A stretch of DNA of 14,531 nucleotides. It comes from CAYWNK01 sp047639615 (GTDB taxonomy: Bacteria > Planctomycetota > UBA1135 > GCA-002686595). Of this stretch, positions 1-7,847 are shown piece after piece. The notes under the pieces are model-generated. The model was not told the DNA's origin and made no database searches. It saw nothing but the letters and a program-made list of their open reading frames with translations. Location: NCBI GenBank assembly GCA_047639615.1, contig JBLIOL010000115.1, positions 1 to 14,531 of the forward strand, written 5' to 3'. Position 1 is the stretch's first letter. Each line of letters opens with the position of its first letter. The translations under genes were made by a program, and so were the position numbers.

Positions 1-2106
1 GAGGCGCTGGGCCTCGCAGCGGAGGGTAAGGAGTCCGAACTCTACGCACGCCTCAAACAAGATTTCGGTGGCGACCAACTCGACTGGTTCCGCTTCACCC
101 CCATGGCCTGGCGCCTGCACCCGGAGGGCTGCGTCGCTGACCTGTTGCCGCGCATTGCCGACGCAGGCGCGCCCCTCGAGCAACGCAAGCAACTGCTCGA
201 CGCCATCGCCTTCGTACCCACGCGCGCTGCCGCCGAAGCCATGCTCAATCTGGCCCTGGCCGGACCCAAGCAGCTGCGCAGCTCTGCCGCCGAGTGGTTC
301 GAGCAACGCTCGGGCAATTTGTGGCGCGCCTACGGCCTGCGCGATCAGCTGGCTACGGCCTCCATCGAGAATGCGGTGCGCGTCTATCAGAGTCCCCTAC
401 TGCGCAGCGGCAGCACCTCCATCGATGTGAGCGGCCTCGAGTATGCGAGCCATGTGTGGCTCGTGGTTGACGGCGGTCCGGACGGCATCGGCTACGACTG
501 GGCCGATTGGGTCGACATGGCCTTCGAAGGTTCCTTCGGACGCATCTCTCTGGCAGAGCAAGGCTGGATCAAGGCCGAGACCGGCTGGGGCCAGGTGCGC
601 ACCGGCACCAACTGCTCGGGCGGACCGCTCGTGATCGACGGCACGACCTACACCGACGGCATCGGCACCCACGCCAACTCGGCCATCTCCTTCCAGGTAC
701 CAAAAGGCAGCGTGCGCCTAGTGGGCATGGCCGGCCCCGATCACGGTGGCGTCAGCCAATCGGGCGCGTCGAGCATGACCTTCGAAGTGCACCTGGAAGG
801 CAAAGCCCAGGACGAGCGCTGGCTGGAGCTGCGCGCACTGATCGAGAACACCGAGCTCAACATGAGCGCTCGCGAAGACGCCGGTCTCGAACTCGCGCGC
901 TCACCCGGCGGCGGCTTCTTGCTGGTCAAACTGGCCCAAGCAGGCACGCTTCCTGAGGAGCTGCTCAGCAGCCTGGCGCCCTCCATACACTCCAGCCCGG
1001 ACTTCGCCCTACGCGCCCTAGCCAGCGGGCTCTTTCCCCGCGAAGGCCGCGAAGCCAGTCCCCTCCCGCCACTGGCCGACATCCTCGCCATGCCCGGCGA
1101 CCGCGGCCGTGGTGCAGACCTGTTCTTCGGTCAGAGCGCTGGCTGCGCCAACTGCCACCGGGTGCGCAGCCGCGGCGGCGACATCGGCCCTGACCTCTCG
1201 GTCATCTCCGAGAAGTACGGCGGGCTCGAGTTACTCGACGCGATCCTGAACCCCAGCGCCTCCATCGCCCACGGCTATGAGACCTACCTGGTAGAGACCG
1301 TAGACGGCGTGCTCTACGCCGGCCGCATCCTGGCCGACGGCGAGGACCTCTTGCTGCAGGACACCGCCGGACGCCGCCACGTGATCGCCGCTGAGGACGT
1401 GGCCGGTCGCTACCTACAAGAGCGCTCCACCATGCCCGACAACGTGGCCATGGGCTTGGCGCCTTCCGAGCTGTCGGACCTGGTCAACTTCCTGCGCTGG
1501 AAGCCCGATCCCGCCCCCAACTTCGGACCCGAAGTAGTGCTCTTCGACGGCAAGCACGAGCTCGGCGGCTGGCTGCCCTACCTGAGCGATTCGAAGGCCG
1601 ACCCCAAGGACACCTGGAGCGTGCGCGACGGCATCCTGCGCTGCGAAGGTACGCCCACTGGCTACATGCGCACCACGGCCGTCTACGGCGACTTCGAACT
1701 GCGCCTGCAATGGCGCTTCGATCCTGCCGCCGGTCCGGGCAACTCCGGCGTCCTGCTGCACGTGCAGGGCAAGGACAAGGTCTGGCCCAAGAGCATCGAA
1801 GCCCAACTGCAGTCCGGCCACGCGGGCGACCTTTGGAACATCGACAGGGTTCCCATGTGGGTCAACCCGGAGCGCACCTCAGGACGCCACACGCGGGGGC
1901 GCTTCCCCAGCTCCGAGCGGCCCTTGGGCCAGTGGAACGACTACCGTATCCGCTTCATGGAGGGCGAGCTCGAGCTGGAGGTCAACGGCGTGATCCAGAA
2001 CACCGCCAGCTGGTGCGACGGTACCCCGGGCTTCATCGCCTTGCAGTCGGAGGGCGCCGTGATCGAGTTCCGTGACATCCGCCTACGCCCGATTATTGCC
2101 AAGTGA
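1..2106 (+). CDS. NPCBM / haem-binding CxxCH / DUF1080 secreted protein, 5' end missing
   Basis: The frame is open from base 1 to the TGA at 2104-2106, so this is the last 701 residues of a longer protein; the ATG at 103 is probably internal. Residues about 1-145 are helical and unassigned. Residues about 146-264 look like an NPCBM carbohydrate-binding domain (VWLVVDGG, then DGIGTHANS). Residues about 370-500 form the planctomycete-type haem-binding domain, with CANCH at 382-386 for covalent haem and a downstream STMPDN stretch whose Met may be the second axial ligand. Residues about 511-701 match DUF1080, the 3-keto-disaccharide hydrolase/LamG-like fold (VVLFDGK, NSGVLLHVQG, WNDYRIRF). In this family group the missing N-terminus is often a PQQ/PVC-type dehydrogenase, but that is not visible here. 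The protein is likely exported and acts on glycans or sugars with electron transfer. Domain calls are firm; the substrate is unknown. Confidence 0.88.
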   Translation, partial: EALGLAAEGKESELYARLKQDFGGDQLDWFRFTPMAWRLHPEGCVADLLPRIADAGAPLEQRKQLLDAIAFVPTRAAAEAMLNLALAGPKQLRSSAAEWFEQRSGNLWRAYGLRDQLATASIENAVRVYQSPLLRSGSTSIDVSGLEYASHVWLVVDGGPDGIGYDWADWVDMAFEGSFGRISLAEQGWIKAETGWGQVRTGTNCSGGPLVIDGTTYTDGIGTHANSAISFQVPKGSVRLVGMAGPDHGGVSQSGASSMTFEVHLEGKAQDERWLELRALIENTELNMSAREDAGLELARSPGGGFLLVKLAQAGTLPEELLSSLAPSIHSSPDFALRALASGLFPREGREASPLPPLADILAMPGDRGRGADLFFGQSAGCANCHRVRSRGGDIGPDLSVISEKYGGLELLDAILNPSASIAHGYETYLVETVDGVLYAGRILADGEDLLLQDTAGRRHVIAAEDVAGRYLQERSTMPDNVAMGLAPSELSDLVNFLRWKPDPAPNFGPEVVLFDGKHELGGWLPYLSDSKADPKDTWSVRDGILRCEGTPTGYMRTTAVYGDFELRLQWRFDPAAGPGNSGVLLHVQGKDKVWPKSIEAQLQSGHAGDLWNIDRVPMWVNPERTSGRHTRGRFPSSERPLGQWNDYRIRFMEGELELEVNGVIQNTASWCDGTPGFIALQSEGAVIEFRDIRLRPIIAK

Positions 2107-3820
2107 TGGCGAGGGCGTTGGTGGTGTTGAAGGTGGCGCCGCAGGGTCCGAAGGGGTCCCGGTACCAGGCCTGATAATTCCAAGTAGCGCCGCTCGCCAC
2201 TTGGCCTAAGGGGCCGAAGGCGGACTGCGAGATACCGATCACTTGACCCGGTCCCAGGTCCAACTCGCCCGCCGGATTGGTGGGCAATAGCGGATACCGA
2301 TAGAAGGGGCCATCGATGCAGCGTACACCCGCGCCGAAGGGCACGCGCGTGCTCACCAAACTGGTGAACATCAGACCGAACTGCCCTGTGCCGAGCCCGC
2401 TGCTGCGCAGCACCAAATCGTCCGCTGCGATGGAGGCTGTACCGGACGCGACCGTGAGCAAACCGCCTGTGCTCACCAAACCGTCGAGGCCCGAGTTGCC
2501 GCAACCTGCCGAGGGGTCTTCGTTGCCGCAGGGACAGGCGATGCCAAAGCAGAAACTTGTGGCGGTGCCGTGCACGATCGAGTGCACGTAGAGGTCCGGG
2601 TCTCCGGAACTAGTATCTGGGTAGGCGATCAAGGTGCGTCCGCCAGCTGTAGCAAGGCCCAGGTAATCCCCCATGAAGGTGCCGGAGAAGCCGTCGTTGG
2701 CGCTGCTAAAACTGGAGGTAGTAATGCGCTGCTCGCTCCAGCTCTGGCCGGAGTCTTCCGAGTAGGCGTAGTGCACGTCGATCAACGCCGCTGGGTCGGC
2801 GTCCAGTTGAGCGTTGTGGCGCGTGTCGAACCAGACCACATGCAGGCGGCCATCGGCATCGATCTCGAGCCAGGGGAAAAACTGGTCGGCCGTGGGCGTG
2901 GAGTCGCCATGGATGACTACGGGTGTGCTCCAGTTCAGGCCCTGGTCCGTGCTGGTGGTCCAGTACAAGTCCAGGTTGGTCTCGAGGCCCGTGACATCGG
3001 TGGTGTCACAGAAGATGGTGTGCAGGTCGCCAGTAGTAGGGTCCACCGCCATGCTCGGCAGGGGCGGCACTCGAAAATCTCCGGGGACGCGATCGGAACC
3101 GTCCGTCCAGAAATCCATGCGGTTCGCGATCTGCGTCGGACCGAGCATGCTCTGGCCGCCGTCGAAACTGCGCCAGAGGAAGATCGGCGGGCCACCGGAC
3201 CAGAAGGAAACGTAGAGCTCGCCCGCGGACCCGACCCGCGGCAGGAACCCGAATCCTGAGCCGAGGGAGAGCGGACTGCTCCAGTTTTGGCCCTCGTCGG
3301 CGGAGGTGATCAGGCCCTGGTTGTAGGCGATGTGCAGCAGGCTCGCGCCCGGGTTGAGCGGGTCCGGACCGGCGGCCATCCAGCCCTTGTCCGCCGCGGC
3401 CGTCAGCTTGGCCATGACGGGCGCGGTGAAGGCGCTGGCACCGAACTCCAAGGCGGCCACGAACACGCCGCCGCCTGCGCCGAAGGCAATTCCGCCCGCC
3501 CACATCTTCCCGGTGCGCCCATCGAAGGCGGTCATGGGATCGCCCTCGTCCACGGTTTGATGAGCCAGGGGCGGGCGCAGAATCTGGTCAAGCCAGGTCG
3601 TGCCACCGTCTTCGGAGAGCGACACGCCGAGACGCGCGTTGCCCACGCGATAGTCGTTCCAAGCCGAGAGCAAACGCAGGGGCGCTGCGGGTGAAATGGC
3701 GACGCTGGTCTCATTGGCAGCAGCATTGCCACCGGTGTCCACGCGTACGGCCGGACCAATGTTCACTTGGGCGGAGGCGCTCGCGGAGAGTGCTAGGGCC
3801 AAGAGACAGCGCTGCATCAT
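2093..3820 (-). CDS. secreted BNR/Asp-box (sialidase-fold) protein with Cys-rich C-terminal module
   Basis: 575 residues beginning with a short signal peptide (LLALALSASASAQ, cleavage near residue 18). Residues about 25-415 carry Asp-box repeats of the S-x-D-x-G-x-x-W type at 69-76, 173-180, 290-297 and 354-361, plus a degenerate one at 218-225, indicating a beta-propeller of the sialidase/exo-hydrolase fold. I see no convincing arginine triad or catalytic set, so an enzyme activity is not claimed. Residues about 423-575 form a separate module that begins FCFGIACPCGN, contains several cysteines and ends with YRDPFGPCGATFN and a TNALAITW tail. I associate such tails with planctomycete exoproteins; a surface-anchoring role is inference. 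The start is ATG 3820, with GAGG at 3828-3831 seven bases upstream; a second ATG lies at 3817. The ATGA overlap with the TPR lipoprotein stop implies translational coupling. Its 3' end overlaps the convergent gene by 14 bases. Confidence 0.87.
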   Translation of the reverse strand: MMQRCLLALALSASASAQVNIGPAVRVDTGGNAAANETSVAISPAAPLRLLSAWNDYRVGNARLGVSLSEDGGTTWLDQILRPPLAHQTVDEGDPMTAFDGRTGKMWAGGIAFGAGGGVFVAALEFGASAFTAPVMAKLTAAADKGWMAAGPDPLNPGASLLHIAYNQGLITSADEGQNWSSPLSLGSGFGFLPRVGSAGELYVSFWSGGPPIFLWRSFDGGQSMLGPTQIANRMDFWTDGSDRVPGDFRVPPLPSMAVDPTTGDLHTIFCDTTDVTGLETNLDLYWTTSTDQGLNWSTPVVIHGDSTPTADQFFPWLEIDADGRLHVVWFDTRHNAQLDADPAALIDVHYAYSEDSGQSWSEQRITTSSFSSANDGFSGTFMGDYLGLATAGGRTLIAYPDTSSGDPDLYVHSIVHGTATSFCFGIACPCGNEDPSAGCGNSGLDGLVSTGGLLTVASGTASIAADDLVLRSSGLGTGQFGLMFTSLVSTRVPFGAGVRCIDGPFYRYPLLPTNPAGELDLGPGQVIGISQSAFGPLGQVASGATWNYQAWYRDPFGPCGATFNTTNALAITWQ

Positions 3821-4491
3821 CGCGGTGCCTCGCTACTAGCCAGAGCCTTCAAGCGCGCGGGGAGTTCCTCGCCCCCATCCATGGCCAGCTGCGCGCTCTT
3901 GCGCGCGCGCGGCAGATCGCCCGCAAGGAATAGGAGCCTTGCCATGCGGCCGTGCGCCGGGGCATGGGCCGGCTGATTCTTGAGCACGGCGCTGAAGGTC
4001 GCACGCGCCGCGTCCCGCTGGCCCATGCGCTGCAAGAGATCGGCCTTGTCGAAGAGCAACTGCACATCGTCCGAGGCGAGGGCAAGTGCGCGCTCGAAGA
4101 CTCGCAGAGCTAACTGCTCCTGACGCATGTCCGCCAACCCGCGGGCAAAGCCTGCCAGGGCCGGCGCCCATTCCGGCGCCAAGCGCACCGCGGCGGCGAA
4201 GCGCTCCAGTGCGTGCAGGTGTTCATTAGCTCGCTGATGCTCGAGTGCGCGCGACAACTCCTGTTCGGCGGCGCCGCGCTCAACTACGGAGGTGACTGCT
4301 AAGCCCAAATCGCTTGCTTCAAAATCGAAGCCCGCCAGGGCCGCTAGCTCGCGCTCTGCCTTGCCTTGACCCCTGCTCTGAGGTGCAAAGCTCGCGCCCG
4401 CGCTGCCAGATTCCCCAAATGGAGGGTCCACGGCAGGCGCCTGACTACATCCGGCCATTGCGGCCAGGACCATCAGCGAGCGCTTGAGCAT
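3817..4491 (-). CDS. TPR-repeat lipoprotein
   Basis: 224 residues. The N-terminus MLKRSLMVLAAMAGC is a lipoprotein signal with a probable lipidated Cys15 (lipobox MAGC, slightly atypical in having Met at -3). A low-complexity linker (about 20-75) follows, then three or so TPR-like helical pairs at about 79-112, 113-146 and 147-180, with a further helical hairpin to about 215. Typical positions are visible, for example ALERFAAAVRLAPEWAPALA and AARATFSAVLKNQPAHAPAH. TPR lipoproteins usually act as periplasmic or envelope scaffolds; the partner is not visible, but the overlapping downstream gene for a secreted beta-propeller protein is the obvious candidate. It is the first gene of the pair. No Shine-Dalgarno is seen before ATG 4491, and a perfect 12-base palindrome lies 11 bases upstream. 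Confidence 0.85.
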   Translation of the reverse strand: MLKRSLMVLAAMAGCSQAPAVDPPFGESGSAGASFAPQSRGQGKAERELAALAGFDFEASDLGLAVTSVVERGAAEQELSRALEHQRANEHLHALERFAAAVRLAPEWAPALAGFARGLADMRQEQLALRVFERALALASDDVQLLFDKADLLQRMGQRDAARATFSAVLKNQPAHAPAHGRMARLLFLAGDLPRARKSAQLAMDGGEELPARLKALASSEAPR

Positions 4492-4502
4492 GGATCTAGT
4501 GT

Positions 4503-4531
4503 GACCGATCGGTCGAATCCTGCCGGGATTC
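4503..4531. promoter_or_regulatory. 12-base palindrome plus adjacent hairpin in divergent spacer; possible operator
   Basis: GACCGATCGGTC at 4503-4514 is a perfect palindrome. It is followed directly by GAATCC (4515-4520), TGCCG and GGATTC (4526-4531), a second inverted repeat with a 6-base stem and 5-base loop. Both lie in the 141-base spacer between the TPR lipoprotein (start 4491, minus) and the pseudo-receiver gene (start 4633, plus). The first has the size and symmetry of a dimeric repressor site, and its ACCG/CGGT core resembles sites of TetR-type regulators. The location, close to the lipoprotein start, suits control of the minus-strand operon. No cognate regulator gene is visible in the window. 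Confidence 0.35.
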
Positions 4532-4632
4532 CCTGTTCCGCAAGCCTCTCTGGTCCAAAACGGAGGAGTTCAGGATTCAGTTCTGATACCTCCTGGGCCG
4601 ATCTTAGGCTCACGGACACCATCCTCTCTCCC

Positions 4633-5037
4633 ATGGCGACCATCCTCATCATCGACCCCAACAACCTCCGCCTGGAAGCCCAGGAGGCGGTTATTCGTAC
4701 CATGGGTCACAACCCAGTAACGGCTGGATCGGGTGCTGATGCCATTGCGGCGCTCTCGGAGCACCCCGAGACCAGCCTGCTCTTGTGCAATCTAGAAATC
4801 CCCGACGGGACCTTTGAGGACTTCGTCAAAGCCGTTCGCAGCACCCCGCACTACGCCATTCTGCCCTTTGTGATGTTGGCCGAAGAGTGTGAGCCCAGCC
4901 GCCTGATGAACCTCATCAGCAGCGGGATCGAGGGCATGATCAAGCTGCCCATGAGCGCCGAGTTGCTGACGACCACCGTGCAGAAGGGCATCGACATCTA
5001 CGCCCAGCGCCACTTCGCGGAAGGCCGCAGCGCCTGA
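4633..5037 (+). CDS. degenerate response-regulator receiver domain (pseudo-receiver), stand-alone
   Basis: 134 residues forming a single CheY-like domain: beta-1 ILIID with Asp8, the conserved region LLLCNLEIPDG at 49-59, FVMLAEECEPSRL, then GIEGMIKLPMSAELL. Aligned by eye to a canonical receiver, the phospho-acceptor Asp is Asn53, the second acidic residue of the DD pair is Pro9, the conserved Thr/Ser after beta-4 is Ala, and the conserved Lys before Pro is displaced (KLP rather than xKP). It therefore probably cannot be phosphorylated and may work as a protein-interaction domain. There is no output domain. ATG 4633 is chosen because the fold begins there; longer in-frame starts would overlap the divergent lipoprotein gene. 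No Shine-Dalgarno; the ATG follows a pyrimidine run (CTCTCTCCC). It lies 67 bases upstream of, and is likely cotranscribed with, the metallopeptidase gene. Confidence 0.8.
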   Translation: MATILIIDPNNLRLEAQEAVIRTMGHNPVTAGSGADAIAALSEHPETSLLLCNLEIPDGTFEDFVKAVRSTPHYAILPFVMLAEECEPSRLMNLISSGIEGMIKLPMSAELLTTTVQKGIDIYAQRHFAEGRSA

Positions 5038-5104
5038 AGCAAGAGGCCTGCAAGAACGGCTGGCGGCCCTTACGGGATTCCATTCGAGGCCCCAGGATGG
5101 GCGC

Positions 5105-6493
5105 GTGCTTCTTCTTCGCCGACTCTGCCTGCTGCTCGCTTCACTGCTAGCAGGATTGCTCCCTGGCGCGTACGGCCAAGGAACAGGCGTCATCATCCGC
5201 GAAGGCAAGGCCTTTCGGATCGTCTGCCACTTCGAGAATTCCCCGGTAGCCGAACGGGCGCTGGAGATCGCCGACGCAACTTGGGCTCCCGCGGCGCGCG
5301 CTTATGGCGCAAACCCGCGCACGCCAGAGGACCGCATTCGCGTGCACCTCTACGACAAGCGCGCCGAGTTCGACGAGGCCTGCATCGCCTTGGAAGGACG
5401 CACCTGGCCGGCGCATGCGGGGCTGACCTCCGCACGCTATGGAATCGCCGTCGTGCTCATGGGCGCGGACGTGAATGCGGGAGCGCAGCGCGAGTTGGGG
5501 GTTCGGGATGCGGACCTCTACACGGTGGCGCATGAGTGCGCGCACCTGGTCGGCACACGCTTGGCTCCGGGCTACGCAGAGCACCCTGCCTGGCTCACGG
5601 AAGGCCTCGCAGAGGAGGTCGCCCGACAAGTTCTGTGCTCTGCCGCAATTCCTCTGAATCCGCCGCCTACCAATCAAACCCGCGAGGCTGCGGCGGCCGC
5701 CGCCTACCGGCAAACGGGCGGGCAAGGCCTGCAGCAACTGCTTGCGGGTAGGCCGCCCGGGCGGGACTCCTTCGAGCGCTACGCCATCCAGGGCGCCTTC
5801 GTTCGGTTCCTGCTACAGACCGAGCACAGTGCAGCCCTCACACGCGCACTCACCCAGCCCCCTAAGAGCGGATCCAGCTGGTCCGCGAGCTTGGCGGCCG
5901 CCTGCGAACTAGGAAGATTGGCCGAGCTCGAGGACGACTTTGCCGGCTACCTGGCCAAGCTCACGCCGAGCTGGGGACTAGGCCCCGGTCACTTCGAGAG
6001 CGACGGCGCTTCGCGCTGGCTTCAGATCGCGCTGGATGAGAAGCGCGCCTGGGCCTGGAAGCTCAACCCCTCCCCGGCCGAAGCTCAGTCCCTGCGCGCC
6101 TGGATCGAGCCACAACGCTCGGGCTCCGATGCAAGCGCTTGGATCGCCGTCCGGCGCCTCACGCAGCGCCGCGGCGGTGATTCCTGGACCGAGCGCATCC
6201 TGGCCTTCCAGATCCGGCCCGGCGAGCCCGTGCGCTTGTGCCGCTTGAGCTCGGGCTCCGCGGAGGAGGACAAGCTTGAGGTGCTCGCCGAAGCTCCCGC
6301 CGACGCTCCGCGGCTGAACACCGAGCACGGCCTAGGATTGGCCCTCGACTGGGTCGAAGGCGACATCGTGCTGCAGCTGGGCGGTAAAGAAGCCCTACGC
6401 CTGCGTCTCTTGGCAGGCAGCCCAGCCAGCTCCAATACGAGCTGGGGCTTCGGGGTAGACGCCGGCGGTGTCGTCCGCTGGCGCCTCCCCTAG
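5105..6493 (+). CDS. exported HExxH zinc metallopeptidase, peptidase-MA/gluzincin-like
   Basis: 462 residues from a GTG start at 5105, preceded by AGGA (5094-5097) with seven bases of spacing; no in-frame ATG precedes the signal peptide. Residues 1-24 form a signal peptide (leucine-rich core, cleavage near AYG/Q). The zinc site is HECAH at 143-147 with a third ligand Glu166 in WLTEGLAEE, i.e. HExxH-x18-E, the spacing of gluzincins such as M1 and peptidase-MA-like proteins. Residues about 35-140 resemble the N-terminal subdomain of that fold. Residues about 200-290 are helical; about 340-462 form a beta-rich domain that I cannot assign (SNTSWGFGVDAGG near the end). It is likely a periplasmic or extracellular protease of unknown substrate. 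The upstream pseudo-receiver gene is probably in the same transcript. Confidence 0.82.
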   Translation: MLLLRRLCLLLASLLAGLLPGAYGQGTGVIIREGKAFRIVCHFENSPVAERALEIADATWAPAARAYGANPRTPEDRIRVHLYDKRAEFDEACIALEGRTWPAHAGLTSARYGIAVVLMGADVNAGAQRELGVRDADLYTVAHECAHLVGTRLAPGYAEHPAWLTEGLAEEVARQVLCSAAIPLNPPPTNQTREAAAAAAYRQTGGQGLQQLLAGRPPGRDSFERYAIQGAFVRFLLQTEHSAALTRALTQPPKSGSSWSASLAAACELGRLAELEDDFAGYLAKLTPSWGLGPGHFESDGASRWLQIALDEKRAWAWKLNPSPAEAQSLRAWIEPQRSGSDASAWIAVRRLTQRRGGDSWTERILAFQIRPGEPVRLCRLSSGSAEEDKLEVLAEAPADAPRLNTEHGLGLALDWVEGDIVLQLGGKEALRLRLLAGSPASSNTSWGFGVDAGGVVRWRLP

Positions 6494-6506
6494 TACTGTC
6501 GCGCGC

Positions 6507-7847
6507 CTATTGGTGGCGTTGCTGCTTGTAGGCCTCGAAGGGGTCCCCCGACGGTGAGCCACCGCCGGCCTCGGGAGCCGCGGGTGCCTGAGGAGCCTCT
6601 GGCTGGACCGTGGGCAGGGGAGCGCTGGGAGCCTCGCCGGCCATGCTCAGGCTTTGGGGCGGAGCCAGGCTCGGGGTGCCCGGTGCGGGAGCCGGCGCCG
6701 AGGCCGCAGGCACGGCAGCGGGTGAAGTCCCATAGGGCTCTTGAACTTCCGGTCCGGTACCCAAGCACGAGGAGTCGAACTGGATCCCAACAGCGGCCAA
6801 GCCGGCGATGAAGGCGTCCTTGTCCACGGCCTTGATGTAAGCCTCGGCGGGCTCGACGACCTTCGTCTTGACCAGCTCCACGAGCGAGTCGGTGAGCAGC
6901 TTCATGCCCAGCTTGCCGCCCATTTGCATGCTCGACTTGATCTGGTGCGTCTTGCCTTCACGGATCAAAGACGAGATGGCGTTGTTCACGACCATGATCT
7001 CCAAGGCGGCGATACGACCCTTGGGGTTCTTCTTGCAGAGCGTCTGCGCCACGACACCTTTCAAGGAACCGGAGAGCATGGTGCGGATCTGCGATTGGCG
7101 ATCAGCAGGGAACTGATCGATGATGCGGTCGATGGTCGAGGCAGCGGTCGTGGTGTGCAAGGTGCCGAACACCAAGTGGCCTGTTTCCGCGGTTTCGATG
7201 GCGATTTCGATGGTTTCGAGGTCGCGCATCTCGCCCACCAGGATGATGTCGGGGTCCTCGCGCAGGGCGGCCTTGAGCGCGCGCTTGAAGCTGGCCGTGT
7301 GCTTGCCGACCTCGCGTTGGTTGACCAGGCACTTGTGGTCCTGGTGCACGAACTCGATCGGGTCCTCGATGGTCAGGATGTGGTCCGAGCGGTTCTTATT
7401 CATGTGGTCCACCATGGCAGCCAAGGTGGTGGACTTACCGGAACCGGTGGGACCCGTGACCACGACCAGCCCCTTGGACAGGTAGCAGAAGTCCTTCACG
7501 GACTGGGGCAGGTTGAGCTGCTCCATGGTCAGGATCTCCTCCGGAATCACCCGGAAGACGGCGCCCGGACCGCGGCTGTCCTGGAAGTAGTTGGAGCGGA
7601 AGCGCGCCAGCCCCGGTATCGCGTAGGCGAAGTCCGCGTCGTTGCAATCCGCCCACTGCTGCTGGGCAGCCTCGGGAGCGATCTCCATCAGGATCTGGGT
7701 CATCTGATCCGCGGCGATCTCTGGGCATTCCTCGATCACGACCATGTCGCCGTGAACCCTGAGCATGGGCTTGCGGCCGGAGGTCATGTGAAGGTCGGAT
7801 GCTTCGAGCTCGAGCATGCGCTTGAAGAGAGAATCGATCCAGGCCAT
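6507..7847 (-). CDS. pilT: PilT, type IV pilus retraction ATPase with Pro/Ala-rich C-terminal tail
   Basis: 446 residues. The N-terminal PAS-like region (LEASDLHMTSGRKPMLRVHG) is followed by the GspE/PilT ATPase core: Walker A GPTGSGKST 132-140, Asp box TIEDPIEF 159-166, Walker B DPDIILVGEMRD 198-209, and His box TGHLVFGTLHTT 222-233. The PilT signature AIRNLIREGK appears as AISSLIREGK at 290-299, which separates it from PilB/GspE. Cytoplasmic hexameric ATPases of this type power pilus retraction and twitching motility. The family is usually about 345-360 residues; here about 85 extra residues (about 362-446) are rich in Pro, Ala, Gly and Ser. No other pilus gene is in the window. ATG 7847 starts at the conserved N-terminus; no Shine-Dalgarno is seen. 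Its stop is 13 bases from the convergent metallopeptidase stop. Confidence 0.95.
   Translation of the reverse strand: MAWIDSLFKRMLELEASDLHMTSGRKPMLRVHGDMVVIEECPEIAADQMTQILMEIAPEAAQQQWADCNDADFAYAIPGLARFRSNYFQDSRGPGAVFRVIPEEILTMEQLNLPQSVKDFCYLSKGLVVVTGPTGSGKSTTLAAMVDHMNKNRSDHILTIEDPIEFVHQDHKCLVNQREVGKHTASFKRALKAALREDPDIILVGEMRDLETIEIAIETAETGHLVFGTLHTTTAASTIDRIIDQFPADRQSQIRTMLSGSLKGVVAQTLCKKNPKGRIAALEIMVVNNAISSLIREGKTHQIKSSMQMGGKLGMKLLTDSLVELVKTKVVEPAEAYIKAVDKDAFIAGLAAVGIQFDSSCLGTGPEVQEPYGTSPAAVPAASAPAPAPGTPSLAPPQSLSMAGEAPSAPLPTVQPEAPQAPAAPEAGGGSPSGDPFEAYKQQRHQ

Noticed and set aside
2349..2481. 13-base direct repeat GTGCTCACCAAAC at 2349-2361 and 2469-2481, 120 bases apart
   Set aside because: Both copies encode a similar LVST peptide in the C-terminal module of the BNR protein; likely coincidence of coding rather than a DNA element.
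2570..3259. 229-residue plus-strand frame antisense to the BNR protein
   Set aside because: Shadow frame of a well-supported gene with signal peptide and Asp-boxes; no domain or ribosome-binding site of its own.
4567..4610. Possible promoter TTCTGA - 18 bases - TAGGCT upstream of the pseudo-receiver gene
   Set aside because: Match to any consensus is weak and such matches arise by chance; not strong enough to list as a feature.
4366..4632. N-terminal extension of the pseudo-receiver protein
   Set aside because: It would overlap the divergent lipoprotein gene and its spacer; the receiver fold starts at the ATG at 4633.
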